Positions 1 to 13,039 of a stretch of 64,000 bases of DNA are shown piece after piece. The stretch lies in contig OY759270.1 in NCBI GenBank assembly GCA_963662155.1, forward strand, positions 13,190,033-13,254,032, given 5' to 3'. Each line of letters opens with the position of its first letter. The stretch's first letter is position 1. The position numbers and the translations under genes were made by a program. The DNA is from Lamellibrachia columna. Its lineage: Eukaryota > Annelida > Polychaeta > Sabellida > Siboglinidae. The notes under the pieces are model-generated. The model was not told the origin of the DNA, made no database searches, and worked only from the letters and a program-made list of their open reading frames with translations.

Positions 1-318
1 GAAACATCGTCAGCGTTTCTAAGAAGTCGGGGATTTCCAACAGGATGGATTGGCAAAATGTGGCGTTAGTGCCGGGTGATTATTTGTGGTGTCGACGTGC
101 AGTTCAATATTTTATAGCATGTTATGAGGAAACAAATCAACTGACACGTTAGCCGCCCCAGCTACCTTAAAGTGAAGGCTAATCCATTACTAGCTAGAAC
201 TGAGTAGATTTCACATCAGTCACCGAAAATCACCAAGCTGAAATAACATGGCAGTTGGGCCGAATTCTTCGAGGGTCGAAATCACCACCACCCGCCAGCG
301 CTAACCTATTATTGCGAA
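1..318. other. No feature seen
   Basis: AT-rich sequence with no long open frame, recognisable repeat or RNA gene on either strand. Confidence 0.5.
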
Positions 319-632
319 GTTTACTTTCTGACCTAACCCTGGAAACGACCACCTAGAGCCACCAGACTTCTCCTCATATATCTACCATACATATGCACAT
401 GTCACGTGGTCAAACATTACTCTTACTTCCATGTAACGATAACAAATTACAAAAACATAAGTTAGCTATATCTTCTACGCCTAGCTCCGCGAAGCTAGGC
501 ATAGGAGACTACAAGTTTTTCTTTATTTTGATCTTTATATGGAAGTAAGAGTAATGTGTATGCGTATGGTAGATATATGAGAAGTTTGGCAGTTCTATGT
601 GGTCGTTTTCATGGTTCAGTCAGAAAGTAAAC
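319..632. mobile_element. Foldback (palindromic) MITE-like element
   Basis: The left arm (319-433) reads as the reverse complement of the right arm (539-632) with a few mismatches and one short indel. Both arms contain the stretch ATATATCTACCATAC or its complement. The outer ends are GTTTACTTTCTG and CAGAAAGTAAAC. Near the middle, 479-486 and 493-500 form a perfect 8 bp stem around a 6-base loop. There is no coding capacity. The shape is that of a non-autonomous foldback DNA element; the superfamily and target duplication are not clear. Confidence 0.75.
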
Positions 633-2115
633 AAGTTCAAAGCCAATGCTACTGGCTTTGCTAAACTGTTCCGAAAGAGCCGAATTCGAAGATGATTCTG
701 CGGTGTCACTTGCTGCTAGCGGTTCGAAATCGTTACATTATACTTTTTATTCTGGAAAATTGACATCGCCATCACTCGCTATAGTAACGCGAGTGAAACT
801 ATGCTGAAGCACTGCATAGAAACCACTGACTACCCATGTCATAATTGATATCACAAAACCATATCATCTCTTTGCGAGTTAGACGCATTAAATATTTAAT
901 TTTACCTATAAATAAATGTTTCCTAATGTGTTTATTTTGGCATGTAGTGCATACAATATTAAACGCCGAAAAAGCATTTTAGCTGGTGCCTTTAATACGA
1001 TCAAAAAACTAGTAAACGTTTTATTTCACGATGTTAACCATGCCTCGTTTATCGCCTGATTTTCGATGGGCAATCACAATAGCATAGTCTTTCATCCACA
1101 GTAGTGATATAACTTACAACATTCAACTATTTAACGATACGGCTACATATTATTTTAACTCAATATCTTAAATGTACGCCATATAATAGAAACTCCTCGC
1201 AAAACATATATCAACCTCATCATCATCGACGCATTATGTTGCTTTCAACAGAGCATACGTTCATACCAAGTTACACCAGCACGAAGCGGCAGTCGAATGC
1301 ATTATAAATCGTAGGTAACAAATGACACCACTGAAGCGTGACAATGCACGGATTGCATTGCCGTTCAGCCGCTCATATCCGACTGTGACACGATCGTGGT
1401 CATTACTTCTCGAGACAGCAACTGGCCGCCTACTAGACAGAACGTCAGATCGGGTATGGTCATGTCGCGGTGAATGTGTGTACACTACCGGCATACGACA
1501 AAAAGAATCGACAACGGTTTCATAGGTACAAGTCGATTGTACGCCACGTAAGAGCTCGCCGACACGTTGACAGTGACAGCAATACGTCGTTGGCCCGCAC
1601 GTCTCTCGGCCTCATGCTGCATCGCAAGCTTACCGCGTGCTGGTAGGTGTAATAACACAACATATACGTGATGTCGAGGTCGTTTTCCTTCATAGCAGTC
1701 CAGTGTAAATGATTACCTTAAAGGGAAACAAAAGTCACGGTTTTTGGCCTATGTAGTTAATAAAATATAACCATTTGCAACTACAGTAAAGATTAAATTT
1801 ATTATAACACGAGTGCGTGTAGTCTGGCATTATTCGCTTAAGAAATATATTAAAAAATATATTTGTAAACACCTAGTCCTATATTTACCAATGGAATATG
1901 AACATGCTGTTTGCATGTAAATTTAACTTATGCAACATTGTGGCATTTGTTTACTAAACTTTTCCGGTTCTGACTTAGCAGCTCTCTTGATTGAGATTTG
2001 CGTTGCTTCGGTGTATAACCATCGGCCCTTCGTTTTCGGTTGAGAGGAACGTAGCACGTCGCAGAAGTCTAGCTGCATAGATTTCCATGAACTGCCAGGC
2101 GCTTATCGGTCGCCC
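633..2115. other. No gene seen
   Basis: Two overlapping open frames of 67 and 77 codons on opposite strands (1261-1525) have no recognisable motif and no splice context, and look like chance frames in locally GC-richer DNA. Nothing else is visible. Confidence 0.5.
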
Positions 2116-2123
2116 CGGGCAAC

Positions 2124-2210
2124 ATGTCAGCCGCCAAGAAAACTGGAAAACTGAGATTTGACCAGAACATCCCACGTTTAGAGCAAATTAAGAGAAAATC
2201 ACTAGCGTGA
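2124..2210 (+). other. Candidate short coding exon or mini-ORF (28 codons)
   Basis: An ATG in GC-rich sequence opens a lysine-rich 28-residue frame beginning MSAAKKTGKLRFDQ. A possible donor (GTGATA) overlaps the stop codon, so it could be a first exon. The product is not recognised and chance is a real alternative. Confidence 0.2.
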
Positions 2211-2455
2211 TATTCTTGATTGTAGTTGCAAATAGTTCGTTTTTATTAACTCTTTTAGGTGCATTGCTCCAAAACCACGACTTTTGTTTCGCTTTAACAA
2301 AGTCATTTAAAGTTATATGTAGGCCTACTCCAACACACCTCTACCAACACACCGACCATTGGGAGTGAAGTATTACCTACGCTGGTTTCATATTACACGA
2401 CCGGTCGATTTTAATCACTGGCCACTAAATAATGTGCTACACACTAGTAAACTTT

Positions 2456-2530
2456 GACAGTAGATTTACGTGCAAGTGTGTGCATGTTGTCTACTTGTTG
2501 CCCAGTCACTGGGATCACAGCTAATAACAG
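2456..2530 (+). repeat. Direct repeat, left copy, flanking the BEL remnant
   Basis: About 75 bp that match 8249-8325 with only a handful of differences, including the shared run CTACTTGTTGCCCAGTCACT. The two copies bracket the BEL/Pao remnant, so they may be surviving LTR pieces. The similarity stops abruptly on both sides, so a dispersed repeat is equally possible. Confidence 0.55.
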
Positions 2531-2896
2531 TGGACCTATATTATTTGACCGTTAATTAAGTATTTTTGTTGGTGTTACTTACGGGGCGATTTGGGATAGG
2601 CAGGGACGGGAAGATGGGGCGTAACCGCGCCGCAATACTTTTTTACAATGTGTTGGCTAAGTTTTATGGAACTGTGTCTCGTTGAGTGTTGAGACGCGAC
2701 AGGCTATGTAATTCGTGGGAATGTTGCGTACATCTGTGAACCACCGTCACGCAATTAAAGGTTCGTTTAACTTGCTGTATCGCGTTTATTTCGAAGTCGA
2801 AAGCTTAGCCGAATCAAGTCAAAAGATGGAGGCCAGATCATTGCCCCATATCAGTAAGAAGGAATAGACCAATGCGCCCACGTTTAGTAAAAAAAA

Positions 2897-4136
2897 ATGT
2901 CTAATACGAGACTAACTGCGAAGGAAACATTGCGAGAACAATTTACGAACTTTCGATGCGAAATTCGTTATCACAAGGACCGAAATTTCAAAGTGCCTGA
3001 GTGTGTATAAAATAGCACTGCACAATAACAAATCCTCCACAAACAAACTCATTCGCTTCATGTCAGGGCGTATCAGACACGGCTGAAAAACGTGGATCAA
3101 CATCATAATTACCAGATCAATTACAAACTGTCAGACCGCAAGACAGTGTATCCCAAACGGGCTATCGAGCATCAAGGATATTGGAAGCATCACACAGTTT
3201 GTCACTTTTCAGCGAAGCATCTGCCGCTAGGATGAAAGAAGAAGCAAAGAAGGCACAGTTTATCGCGCTGAAAAAAGCCCAAGTCCAAGAACATCACCTG
3301 CGTCAAAGACGCTAGCAGCTGATGTTACAAAATGAACTAGATGTAGCCACTGCAAGAGCCAACGTATATATCCTTGTTCGATGACATGGCATACACAGAC
3401 TCACAACTGCAGCACGATGAACCGTCAACATCACTAAACGCGGGTGCTACAGAGTACTTTCCTTCAAACCACAAATTCAAGAATTGACAAAGAACGAACA
3501 AGCTTCACACCCACCTGACAGCAATCAACGTGACCTTACAAACTCTGCCTCCGGTGATCCAGTCGACTTCATACAAAACTGGACGAAGCTCGTAATTGAC
3601 CAGCAAAATAGATAGACACTTCCACCACGTAAAATGACACTGTTTAACGGTGATCCATTGGAATCGGCACCCTTCTGGCGATCGTTTGAACACATCGTCG
3701 AAGATCAATCGGATTCCAGCAGAGATAGACTGTACTGTCTGGAGCAGTTTACGACAGGGCAACCGAGCAACTTAGTGCGGAGTGTATGTTGATGGAGCCA
3801 GATAAAGGCTACGAAGAGATTGTTGAAAAGAAGATACGGCAAAGAACACAATATCGCTACAGCGTACATGACAAAAGCAACCAATTGGCGACCAGTAGAA
3901 GCCAATAACGGACCCACATCAAACAGCTATGCCGACTTCTTACGAAGTTGCAGCAACTCCACGAAGGACGTCGAACACACACGAAGGAGACGGACCATCC
4001 GAAAAACACAAAGACATTCGTTGAGAAACTTCCCGAAAAATCCATGGGTCAGTGGCTAAGAGTGGTGTTTAACAAACAAGAAAAAGAAGGGAAATTTGTG
4101 AAATTCGACGACATAGTGGAATTCGTTGAAGAATAA
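2897..4136 (+). pseudogene. BEL/Pao gag, 5' part (DUF1759-like), broken
   Basis: The start is a frame beginning MSNTRLTAKETL that soon hits a stop. A charged alanine/lysine/glutamine-rich coiled-coil-like stretch follows around 3200-3360, as in the N-terminal part of BEL gag proteins. Around 3630-3780 the frame contains the hallmark MTLFNGDP and FWRSFEHIVEDQ, typical of DUF1759 capsid-like segments. Reading it needs several frame changes. The 3' side continues past the pogo-like insertion at 4161. Confidence 0.8.
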
Positions 4137-4160
4137 GCTAAAATTGCGACATACCCAGTA

Positions 4161-5149
4161 CAGTGGAACCTCGGTTTATGGTCACCCCGGTAATACAGTC
4201 ACCCCGTCATTATGGTCACCCAGGGACAGTCCCAAATGATTTCCACAGTAAGAGATAGGACGTTAGTCCCACTAAACCAGTCACCTCGCTATTCAGGAAT
4301 AGGGTCAGTTACCCAGTGTAAAACGTCGAGATTGCCCGCAGAATAACCTTGCATTTACGGTCAGTCACAGCCGGGAAGCCAAGATTTGATGGCTGCAACG
4401 GCACGCAGCCGCGGGCCGGGCGTCGTTCCATCAAAGGTCATCTCAATGGCGTCTGCGTGTTTACACAGTGACCAGTTAACTTCAGAAAACAATACAAGAA
4501 GCCAGACACCAGCAATTTTAGTTAACACTTTGAAGGCAAATTCTTAGATCTTAGATTACATTTTATTGAAAAACACGGCGCCGTCGACGGCTTGATCATC
4601 GATGCTAACAACAGGACACCGTGCATTACTAGGTGCCCTATTTGCTTAAACACCAATGAGCACTTGTCAGAATAGCAGACTCAAGAGGTGACGAAATGTT
4701 GCAAAATAAGTGGCATAACAAACAAAATTCAATAACCCTCTGTTCGATCCTGAACAGCAAATATTTAACGAGTTGTCGATCTGATGTATGAATAATTTCG
4801 CCGCAACCGAGCACTCTATATGCCTTATGGTGTTACGCGAAGTTACGGCTTAGGAAAAAAACAACAGCGGGAATATCTATGTGTGTTTATGAGTGTGCGT
4901 TTATTCAGAGTTTCTGTTAAGACATGTTTTTATTGCAGGTCGACACTGTGTCATGGGAATGGTTTTGTGTACATGTAATTGCATTCATCAATAATACGAC
5001 CACCACATTATACATAATATACTTGCCCAATGTGACATTTATCTAAGCCCCATGATGCTTCAGTGCCCATTTTCACTATTAAGGTCACCTCGCTGTTGTG
5101 GTCACTTTGACTCAGTCCCGTGGGTGACCATAATACCGAGGTTCCACTG
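4161..5149. mobile_element. Non-autonomous pogo/Tigger-like DNA transposon inserted in BEL gag
   Basis: The ends are inverted repeats starting CAGTGGAACCTCGG on the left and its near-exact complement CCGAGGTTCCACTG on the right. TA dinucleotides at 4159-4160 and 5150-5151 are the target-site duplication. The CAGTGGAACCTCGGTT-type end and TA target are typical of pogo/Tigger members of the Tc1/mariner superfamily. Short GGTCACC motifs recur inside both ends. No transposase frame is visible in the roughly 930 bp interior, so the element depended on a partner for movement. Confidence 0.88.
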
Positions 5150-5151
5150 TA

Positions 5152-5560
5152 TATGGGAACGACATGGAACTAAGACGCAAGCCAGAGGACCTGTATAAGA
5201 CCCTACACAAAGGGCAGAACAAGCAGCCAGTGTCCAGAGGAGTTTTCTTCACTGCAGCGAAATCACCTGCACAGCAAACACAATACACAAAACCTCGCAA
5301 CGCTTTCAAGAAGCTATGCCTGTACTGCCGAGCAGATCATACCATGGCGATGTGCAGAAAAATGAGAAATAAGCCACATCACGATAAATAAAAAGTTCTG
5401 GTGTCAACCGGATCTTGTTTCGCGTGTCTCGTCACAGGACACCGAAACACTGACTGCACCAATAGGCTGAAGTGCACAGTTTGTGACGGAAGTCATCCAG
5501 CAGTATTGCATTACAAAAAGAAAGATGACGCGCAAGAACAGAAGCGTGAAGAAGAATCAT
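5152..5560 (+). pseudogene. BEL/Pao gag, 3' part with zinc-knuckle cysteines
   Basis: The open frame resumes directly after the right TA of the insertion. It carries CLYCRADHTMAMC and, after a single stop, further Cys/His groups (CFACLVTGHRNTDC and CTVCDGSHP) in the spacing seen in BEL gag proteins. This confirms that the host sequence on both sides of 4161-5149 was once one gene. Confidence 0.82.
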
Positions 5561-5589
5561 AATTACCAGAAACCAGAACAACGTACACG

Positions 5590-5892
5590 CGTACTGAGGC
5601 CGGAGACTCCAACAGCACTATGGCCATCATTCCGGTGGAAGTAAAGCTGGTAAACAGCGATAAGTTCATAGAGACGTATGCGTTCCTTGACGAAGACAGT
5701 GACGCAACGTTTAGCACAACAGAACTGATGAATGAGCTTAATGTACAAGGAACGATAAATAAAATCCAACGAATCTGTGAATGTGACCTAGACAACACTA
5801 ACGCAGTGAAACTGCCGCTTTTATGCAACAGGGAGTTGAGATGCCAAATAATCGACCGCATGCAGAATACAACTGAAGAGGCGACTTCGTAA
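5590..5892 (+). pseudogene. BEL/Pao protease segment (DUF1758-like), active site altered
   Basis: The frame from 5620 begins MAIIPVEVKLVNSDKF and contains ETYAFLDEDSDATF. In DUF1758 retropepsin-like domains the corresponding position normally reads D-S/T-G-S, so the catalytic glycine motif is lost here. The frame ends at 5892, before the reverse transcriptase. Inactive relic. Confidence 0.75.
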
Positions 5893-6019
5893 TAATTCTC
5901 AACTACAAGAGAACTACAAAGCGTTCGTGGACATTTTGATCCAGAAATGATACGCGCAGAAAGTCCCACAAAACAGGTTGAATCGAAATGACGGAAAGGT
6001 ATGGTACACACTGCATCGT

Positions 6020-7149
6020 GGAGTCTATCGCTCAAGGAAGCCGAATAAGATTCGTGTAGTGTTCAACTGTTTTGCACGATACCGATGAACTTCTTGGAAT
6101 TAATAGCTGCTACAGAGACCAGATCTAACCAAACCTTTGGTTGCAGTTCTGATATTTCGACAGGAGTCATTTCCTCTGATGTCAGGCATTAAAGCGATAT
6201 TTCACCAGGTCCGAATAACCTCTGATGATTGTGATATACTTCGATTTCTGTGGTGTCCCGGCGGAGATTTGTATCAGCCACTGGAAGAGTACCAGATGAT
6301 GGTGCATCTGTTCGGAGCTGTATCTTCACCAAGTTGTGCGAACTTCGCACTGAGAAGACAACCACTGACAATGAATCCAATTACGACGAGAAAATGATCA
6401 ACACTATCTTAAAGAACTTCTACGTTGACAACTGCCTGAAATCGGTACAAACAGAAGATGATGCAATCCAGCTGATCCGGGATCTAGGTGATGCCTGTGG
6501 GGAGGGAGGATTTCACCTTACTAAATGGATAAGCAACAACAGAGTTGTGTTAGAAAACTTAGAATCAGTGCCAGAATGTGAACGAGCAAAGGAGGTCAAG
6601 GACCTAGATTTGGATCATAATGGTCTCCAACCGGGAAGAGTTCTAGGTGTCCAGTGGTGCGTCGAAACTGACACATTCACGTTCAAAATTCCACGTGCGG
6701 AACTCACAGCTGCAACAGTGTCAGTGCACATTAACAAAATGACGATGACCGAGTTGGAGATCCGCATCAACGACGCGTTGTTTTGGACAGACAGCTTGAC
6801 TGTCCGGAAATACATCAAGAATGAAACGACCAGATTTCACACATTCGTCATTAATCGGGCAAACCTGGTTCGAGAAGGATCAGCCCTATCACAATGGCGA
6901 TATGTGGACACAAAAAGTAATCCGAGAGACGATGTATCGAGAGGATTGTCAGCCGATGCACTGAGTGTTCGAGAAAAGACTGATCGTGTGGCGCTCACCA
7001 TCCAGGAAAACGAACAAGCAGAAAATGGAATCATGCAAGTCGTTCAAAGACAGTCGGTCTGGGAAGTTGTATGTGCGTCTCCAGCTCCTGGAGAAGCACA
7101 GACGAGTGAAGAAAGCCAGTTCACTTTTCAAATTGGGTCCTATTTTTGA
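6020..7149 (+). pseudogene. BEL/Pao reverse transcriptase remnant plus Peptidase_A17/RNase-H-like region
   Basis: An initial stretch (6020-6250) is scrambled across frames. From 6250 a 299-codon frame runs to 7149. Its early part holds FYVDNCLKS, where an active enzyme has YVDD, so one catalytic aspartate is replaced. GEGGFHLTKWISN and the LGVQW segment are hallmarks of the Peptidase_A17/Pao region, and WRYVDTKSNPRDDVSRG is the typical RNase-H-side motif. The distance from protease to YVDN is far too short for a whole reverse transcriptase, which indicates an internal deletion. Integrase is absent. Confidence 0.85.
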
Positions 7150-7253
7150 AGATGGCCTCTTGTCTAAGCCGGGCAGCAATGCCAGTGGAAGCTAAGGATA
7201 GTAATGATCTTCGGCAATAAAAATAACTTACGCGCGCGGGGGGTGAGCGTTTG

Positions 7254-7455
<202 letters not shown>

Positions 7456-7790
7456 TTAGAGGGGTGCGATGACATACCGGTTAAAAGGCCGGACTCCCAA
7501 TCGAGAGAACCCGGTTTCAAATCACACAGCGGTCGCTTCGAACCTTTGGCAAGTGTGATCACCCCACGTTGCCACATTTCACTCAGCTGTATAAATGAGT
7601 ACCTGGCAATAAAGACAGTGGTGGAAATGTGAACGAATAGTCTTCGCGCAATTGCAGCGTGGCTGAATGCTTCCCAGAGAAGTTGAAATGGCTTGGAATG
7701 AACAGGTCTGCCAGGGGGTGAAGTGTAAAGCACTTTGAGCGGTCCTACGGATTTGATACCACGCTATATAAGAACGTACCTTTACCATTA
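7456..7790 (+). mobile_element. tRNA-derived SINE, family 1, long copy
   Basis: The 5' part has a tRNA-like head (GGTTAAAAGGCCGGACTCCC, then a degenerate B box GGTTTCAAATCA). The body contains the motifs TAAATGAGTACC, GCTGAATGCTTCCCAGAGAA and GGAATGAACAGG, shared with copies at 18.2, 39.3, 48.2, 50.5 and 60.3 kb. The 3' end resembles the tail at 31.2 kb. Confidence 0.85.
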
Positions 7791-9289
7791 GGCATACCGA
7801 GTGCTGTCACCTGCCGTATAATTAGCAGCTACATGTGTCCGCAGATTTCCACCAGTTTCATATAATCGTGTTGGTAATCGGATTGAGGGACATGGTTGTA
7901 AATGTTCGTATATTGTGTTTTCGGGTTATGTATATTACTGTGTGCAGTCAATAGGTGCTCATGGACATGTCTGCTGTAGCTATGCTATCTGTGTGTTAAT
8001 AAATATGAATGCGCTTAGGGCGAAAACCGTAACGTTGCATCCCAGGGGTACACCTGGAACAAGGCTAATTTTGGGGTGGCGGCTTTTATGAATCACGTTT
8101 CACGCTAAGTTTACATCATGAATGTAAAGGTATGTTATTATTACGATATCACCCAACATAACGTCAAACAATTCGAAATTCACAAATAAAATAATTATTA
8201 TATGACCTATGACCTACATATAATGACAACAAGTACTGATAAACCGTTGACAATAGATTTACGTGGACAAGTGTGTGCCTGTTGTCTACTTGTTGCCCAG
8301 TCACTGGGATCACAGCTAATGACAGCGATATTTGATTGCATTGTGACCCATTGTTATTGTTTATTAGACCGGTTGGGAAGATTGCGGTGTTTACCGGTTG
8401 AACAACAATAATAGAAATTTATTTATGAGATGTTTGGTATATGGCAATGTTGGGGCATTACCGATTATTATGTGTTACTATCTTATTATAATCCAATGTG
8501 AGGATGTATGTTTGTGTGTATGTATTTATGCTATGCTATTCCTAAACGCGGGCTTTCGGGGATCGATTTACGACCAAGTACCAATACAAAGGTGGTTATT
8601 TCTGTGATAATGTTGTAACATCCTGACATTTCGTAAACACGAACTACCAAGTTATCTAGTCAGGAGGATGGGCATTTTTGCTTGTAATGAAATTGATCCG
8701 TATCGTCATCAGACCTGTCACGATTGTGTTACGTATTTTGCCGCCTTTTGGTCACGTAAATATAGCACAGTCATCAATCAAAACAGGCTACATATACCAC
8801 AAGTATAATAGCAATAACCAACTGTTAAAGGGAATGTAGAGTAAGGTGGGGCAAAGCGCACCCCCTTTATTTCGGCAGATCCAACTATTAGTGCCGCTAT
8901 CTCCCAATAAACCGATGCAACATGACGCCAAACCAATTTGGGCATGTTCGATCTGAGGAGACGCAGCGCAAACAGTAAGTAATATATAGGCAGTGATAAT
9001 GGTTCGGTAATGAGTGTTTACGAGTGCATCATATCTACCGAAAGGTTCAGCTACTACCCTCTCCTTCATTTGGGCTGAATGTTTGCAATAAACAACTGAA
9101 CTGGTGGATGATGCGTTTTGTCCTTGTGAACATGCGCAAGGGCCAATCCCGACAAGCACTCATGCAGTTGTCACCGCGGCGGATACAATATTGCTATCTA
9201 AGGCAAAGGTCCAGATGACAAGTAGACAAGGAAGCAACTGGCTTGTCGAGAGTCCAACATTTTTACTCTATGTAATCCGCCCTCCTTCA
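7791..9289. other. No gene seen
   Basis: Holds the right copy of the 75 bp direct repeat at 8249-8325. Otherwise only short chance frames on both strands, none with a recognisable motif. Confidence 0.5.
8249..8325 (+). repeat. Direct repeat, right copy, flanking the BEL remnant
   Basis: Partner of 2456-2530; starts GACAATAGATTTACGTG and ends CAGCTAATGACAG. See the left copy for interpretation. Confidence 0.55.
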
Positions 9290-9741
9290 TAACTAAGGTT
9301 TCTCAGTTCTGGAATCATTTTAGTTGCTCTCCTTTGTATTCTTTCAAGCGTATATATTTCCTTCTCTCTCCTGCTCTAAATGAGGCCTAACTATTGCTTT
9401 ATACAGAGGTATAATTATCTTTTTTCTTTGTATGTTATATTTCTCCTAAACAACTAAAACAATTTATTACCCTTTGAAGTTGCAATACCACACTGCTCTG
9501 AAACTTTCACATCAGCACTTATTGTAATTCCTAAGCCATTTTCTTTTACAGTAGAACGTAGAACAGTATCTCCCATTTTATAGTTTACATCCATGTTCCC
9601 GTGTATTGTATGTAGGCATTTACATTTCCCAAAATTGAACATCTGCCATTTCTCATTTGATTTTTCGCATTGTACACGATCACGAGAATGCCTAATCCTT
9701 TGGTTCTGTTGCGCCACTGATATTGGCGCCAAAGAAGTCAT
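9290..9741 (-). pseudogene. CR1-like reverse transcriptase, C-terminal part
   Basis: Minus-strand frame with EKWQMFNFGKCKCLHTIHGN and GLGITISADVKVSEQCGIA. These match the well-known conserved block downstream of the catalytic motif in CR1-type enzymes. Below 9450 the frame breaks, but LRRNITYKEK and LERIQRRATKMIPEL-like residues can still be read. The catalytic FADD-type motif is absent. Confidence 0.85.
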
Positions 9742-10301
9742 TTTATTAGTATTATTATAATCACTGATGTTAAACTCACTGGTCTGTAATTCTCTGATTT
9801 ATCCAACCCTTTTTAAATAATGACATGATGTTTGCTTCTTTCCATTTAAAAAGGAACCACTCCCTCTTTTAATGACAAGTTGAACACTCTTGCAAGTGGT
9901 ATACTAATTTGTTCTACTGTTTCCATTAGTAGTTTTGGAGGAATTCCATCCACTCCAGTTGATTTATTGTCCTTCATTGCCTTTATTTTCTTTGCTACCA
10001 TTTGTGGAGTTACAATTAACTGCCCTAAATAGTCCGATTTAGCCTCCTGAAATTTAACATCTGGAACTGGTAATGAACTAATATCCTCTCTGGTAAACAC
10101 TGAACTGAAGTATCCATTTAGGTCTTCCGCCATTAAAAAATCTTGTGATATTATATTTCCAGCACTGTCTACTAGTGGTCCAACCTTGTCTCGTACATTT
10201 TGCTTACTTCTCAGTCCCGTAGTCAGGAGGTTCAGGGGTTCACATGAACCCCCTTTTTTGTGAACCCTCTTTTCCAAAAATATGAAACCCCCTTTTTCCA
10301 A
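9742..10301 (-). pseudogene. CR1-like reverse transcriptase, N-terminal part
   Basis: The frame contains FTREDISSLPVPDVKF, KKIKAMKDNKSTGVDGIP and a LARVFNLSLKEGVVP-type ending, all standard landmarks of the linker and first reverse-transcriptase blocks of CR1-type LINEs. Just below it, LFKKG and ENYRPVSLTSV-like residues mark the next block, after which the sequence jumps straight to the C-terminal part. The palm domain has been deleted. Confidence 0.85.
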
Positions 10302-10500
10302 AATGTGAACCCCTTATCGTGGACCCCCTCTCAAAAGCGTTCACATTTTTGGAAAATGAGTTTACTAAATAATATTGTGGGAGGGGTTCATGCTTTTGAG
10401 AAGTAGATTCACATTTTTTTAAAGGGGGTTCACATTTATTAAAAAATATATATTTTCTACGTATTATTGGAGGGTCACACTTTTCAGAGGTGGGTTCCAA
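10215..10500. repeat. Tandem-like degenerate repeat of GGTTCACATTTT and AACCCCCTTTTT motifs
   Basis: Variations on GTGAACCCCCTTTTTCCAAAAA recur at least six times in both orientations. It sits at the junction where the CR1 reverse transcriptase is interrupted. Confidence 0.6.
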
Positions 10501-10638
10501 TTAAATAATTATATATTATACAACTATCTGATTTGTTTGAAACAGAATCTTATTCCAACTATAAATGTGCTACCAAGTCACCTTAGGTGTGGTCAGTTGG
10601 TAGCAGCTAGAAAGCAGTAGACAATGTACAGACAGTCG

Positions 10639-11655
<1,017 letters not shown>

Positions 11656-11879
11656 TCAGGTAGCATTGTGTGACCCTCAATCTCCCTCTTACTCTGCACA
11701 AAGATTTGTATTATTTCTTGGAATGACCACACGCGATATCGACATTTGAGTGCGCTTATCTGATATAAATTTAGACTTCGAAACGTGACTGTGCTTCTCA
11801 TAAATCTTTACCTCGGCACGTGACTGTGCTTTTCATAATTTTATGTTACATGCTAATTTTTTCTCATACCTTCATTTAG

Positions 11880-12880
11880 ATTGTCTAATTTCATTCGTAG
11901 CTGCATTAAGTGCTTCTTTGTAATTTGTTTTGACAAGTGTTTCTTTCTAGGCCGTTTTCTTTATTTTGAAGGGAACAAATTGTTCAGTGATTCAATTACA
12001 TATTTTAGAATGTTCCAACATTCAATTGCGGTCTTATTCCTCAGCATGTTATTCCAATATAGCTTTGCTAAGTATTTTCTTTATATTTACCGTTGGGAAG
12101 TTTCTACCGTAGTTTCTCTACTTTCTGATTTTACTTTGATGTCAAAATGTATTTGATTATGATCACTGTTACCCAATGGCTCGTTTATTTTTACATTGTC
12201 CACTAATTCATTTTGTGAAGACAAAACTAAATATAATATATTCTCTCCCCTGGTTGGTTCTAGCACGTATCGAGTAAGGAAGCTATCCTGAATTAAAAGT
12301 AGAAATTGTTGGTCCTCACCCCTGTACTCTCTATAAATTCAATTGTATGTGTCCGTGTTTAAAATCTCCCATTATGATAAATTCCCCTTTATTCACTTCC
12401 TTAATAGCGTTTTGTATTTTTCTTTTAACCTTTTCGTTTATGTTCGGTAAACTAATCCAATAGTTAATGTTGAATTTCCTGTAACTATATTGCACCAAAC
12501 AGCTTCATCGCAATGTGCTTCCCTTTTTAACTTTATTTCGTAAGCCTGAATAGATTCTTTAATATATACAATGACTCCCCCTCCCCTTCTTCCTATTCGA
12601 TATGTTCTAAACATTACGTATCCTGGCAGTCCTTGTTAAATATGCATGTCTATGTCGTGTACTACATGTGTAGTGATACATGTTCAGTGGCGAACTACGT
12701 GAGTAGTAATACGTGCGTTTGCAAATAAAAATCAGCTATGTGCCACCCCTAAGAACCACGTGTATGTTATATGTGTAGTGTCTGTGAGTATACGACAGTC
12801 CTAATTCAGCATCTGATATGTCTTTATTGGCCCATGATTTGGTTATACCAATTATCTTCTACCACAATTTTTTTTTTTTA
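11880..12880 (-). pseudogene. CR1-like apurinic endonuclease domain, broken
   Basis: On the minus strand, residues read ITKSWANKDISDAEL, then after an insertion GYVMFRTYRIGRRGGGVIVY, FIIMGDF and LGNSDHNQIHF. The GDFN-like and SDHN-like motifs are the signature of the exonuclease/endonuclease/phosphatase fold of LINE endonucleases. The asparagine after GDF is replaced by lysine. Several frame shifts are needed, and 12640-12785 looks like inserted sequence. Confidence 0.82.
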
Positions 12881-13039
12881 TTACTGTGCTCCTTGCATTT
12901 AAACACACGCATTTATAACGAGTTTCAGAAATGTTTTCCGGACATTCTGTTACTGGTTTGAGTGTACTAGTGGCCTCTTGTACTGTTTGAGACACCTCTA
13001 AGTAACCCCCCAACGCGCGCTTCTAGTTTAAACAACGTT

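Larger units (their letters stand above)
2897..7149 (+). mobile_element. Decayed BEL/Pao LTR retrotransposon, internal region
   Basis: In order along the plus strand are a gag-like region with a DUF1759-type segment, zinc-knuckle cysteine motifs, a DUF1758-type protease segment, a short reverse-transcriptase remnant, and a Peptidase_A17/RNase-H-like region. This order is specific to BEL/Pao elements. The frame is broken many times, most of the reverse-transcriptase core is missing, no integrase is visible, and a 989 bp DNA transposon interrupts gag. Paired full LTRs were not found. The element is dead. Confidence 0.85.

Noticed and set aside
1261..1525. Overlapping 77- and 67-codon frames on opposite strands
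   Set aside because: No motif, splice site or homology signal; explained by local base composition.
7456..7560. True tRNA gene
   Set aside because: Only a tRNA-like head with box motifs; no cloverleaf could be fitted, and the sequence continues into a SINE body found at several other places. The same applies to 36921 and 50545.
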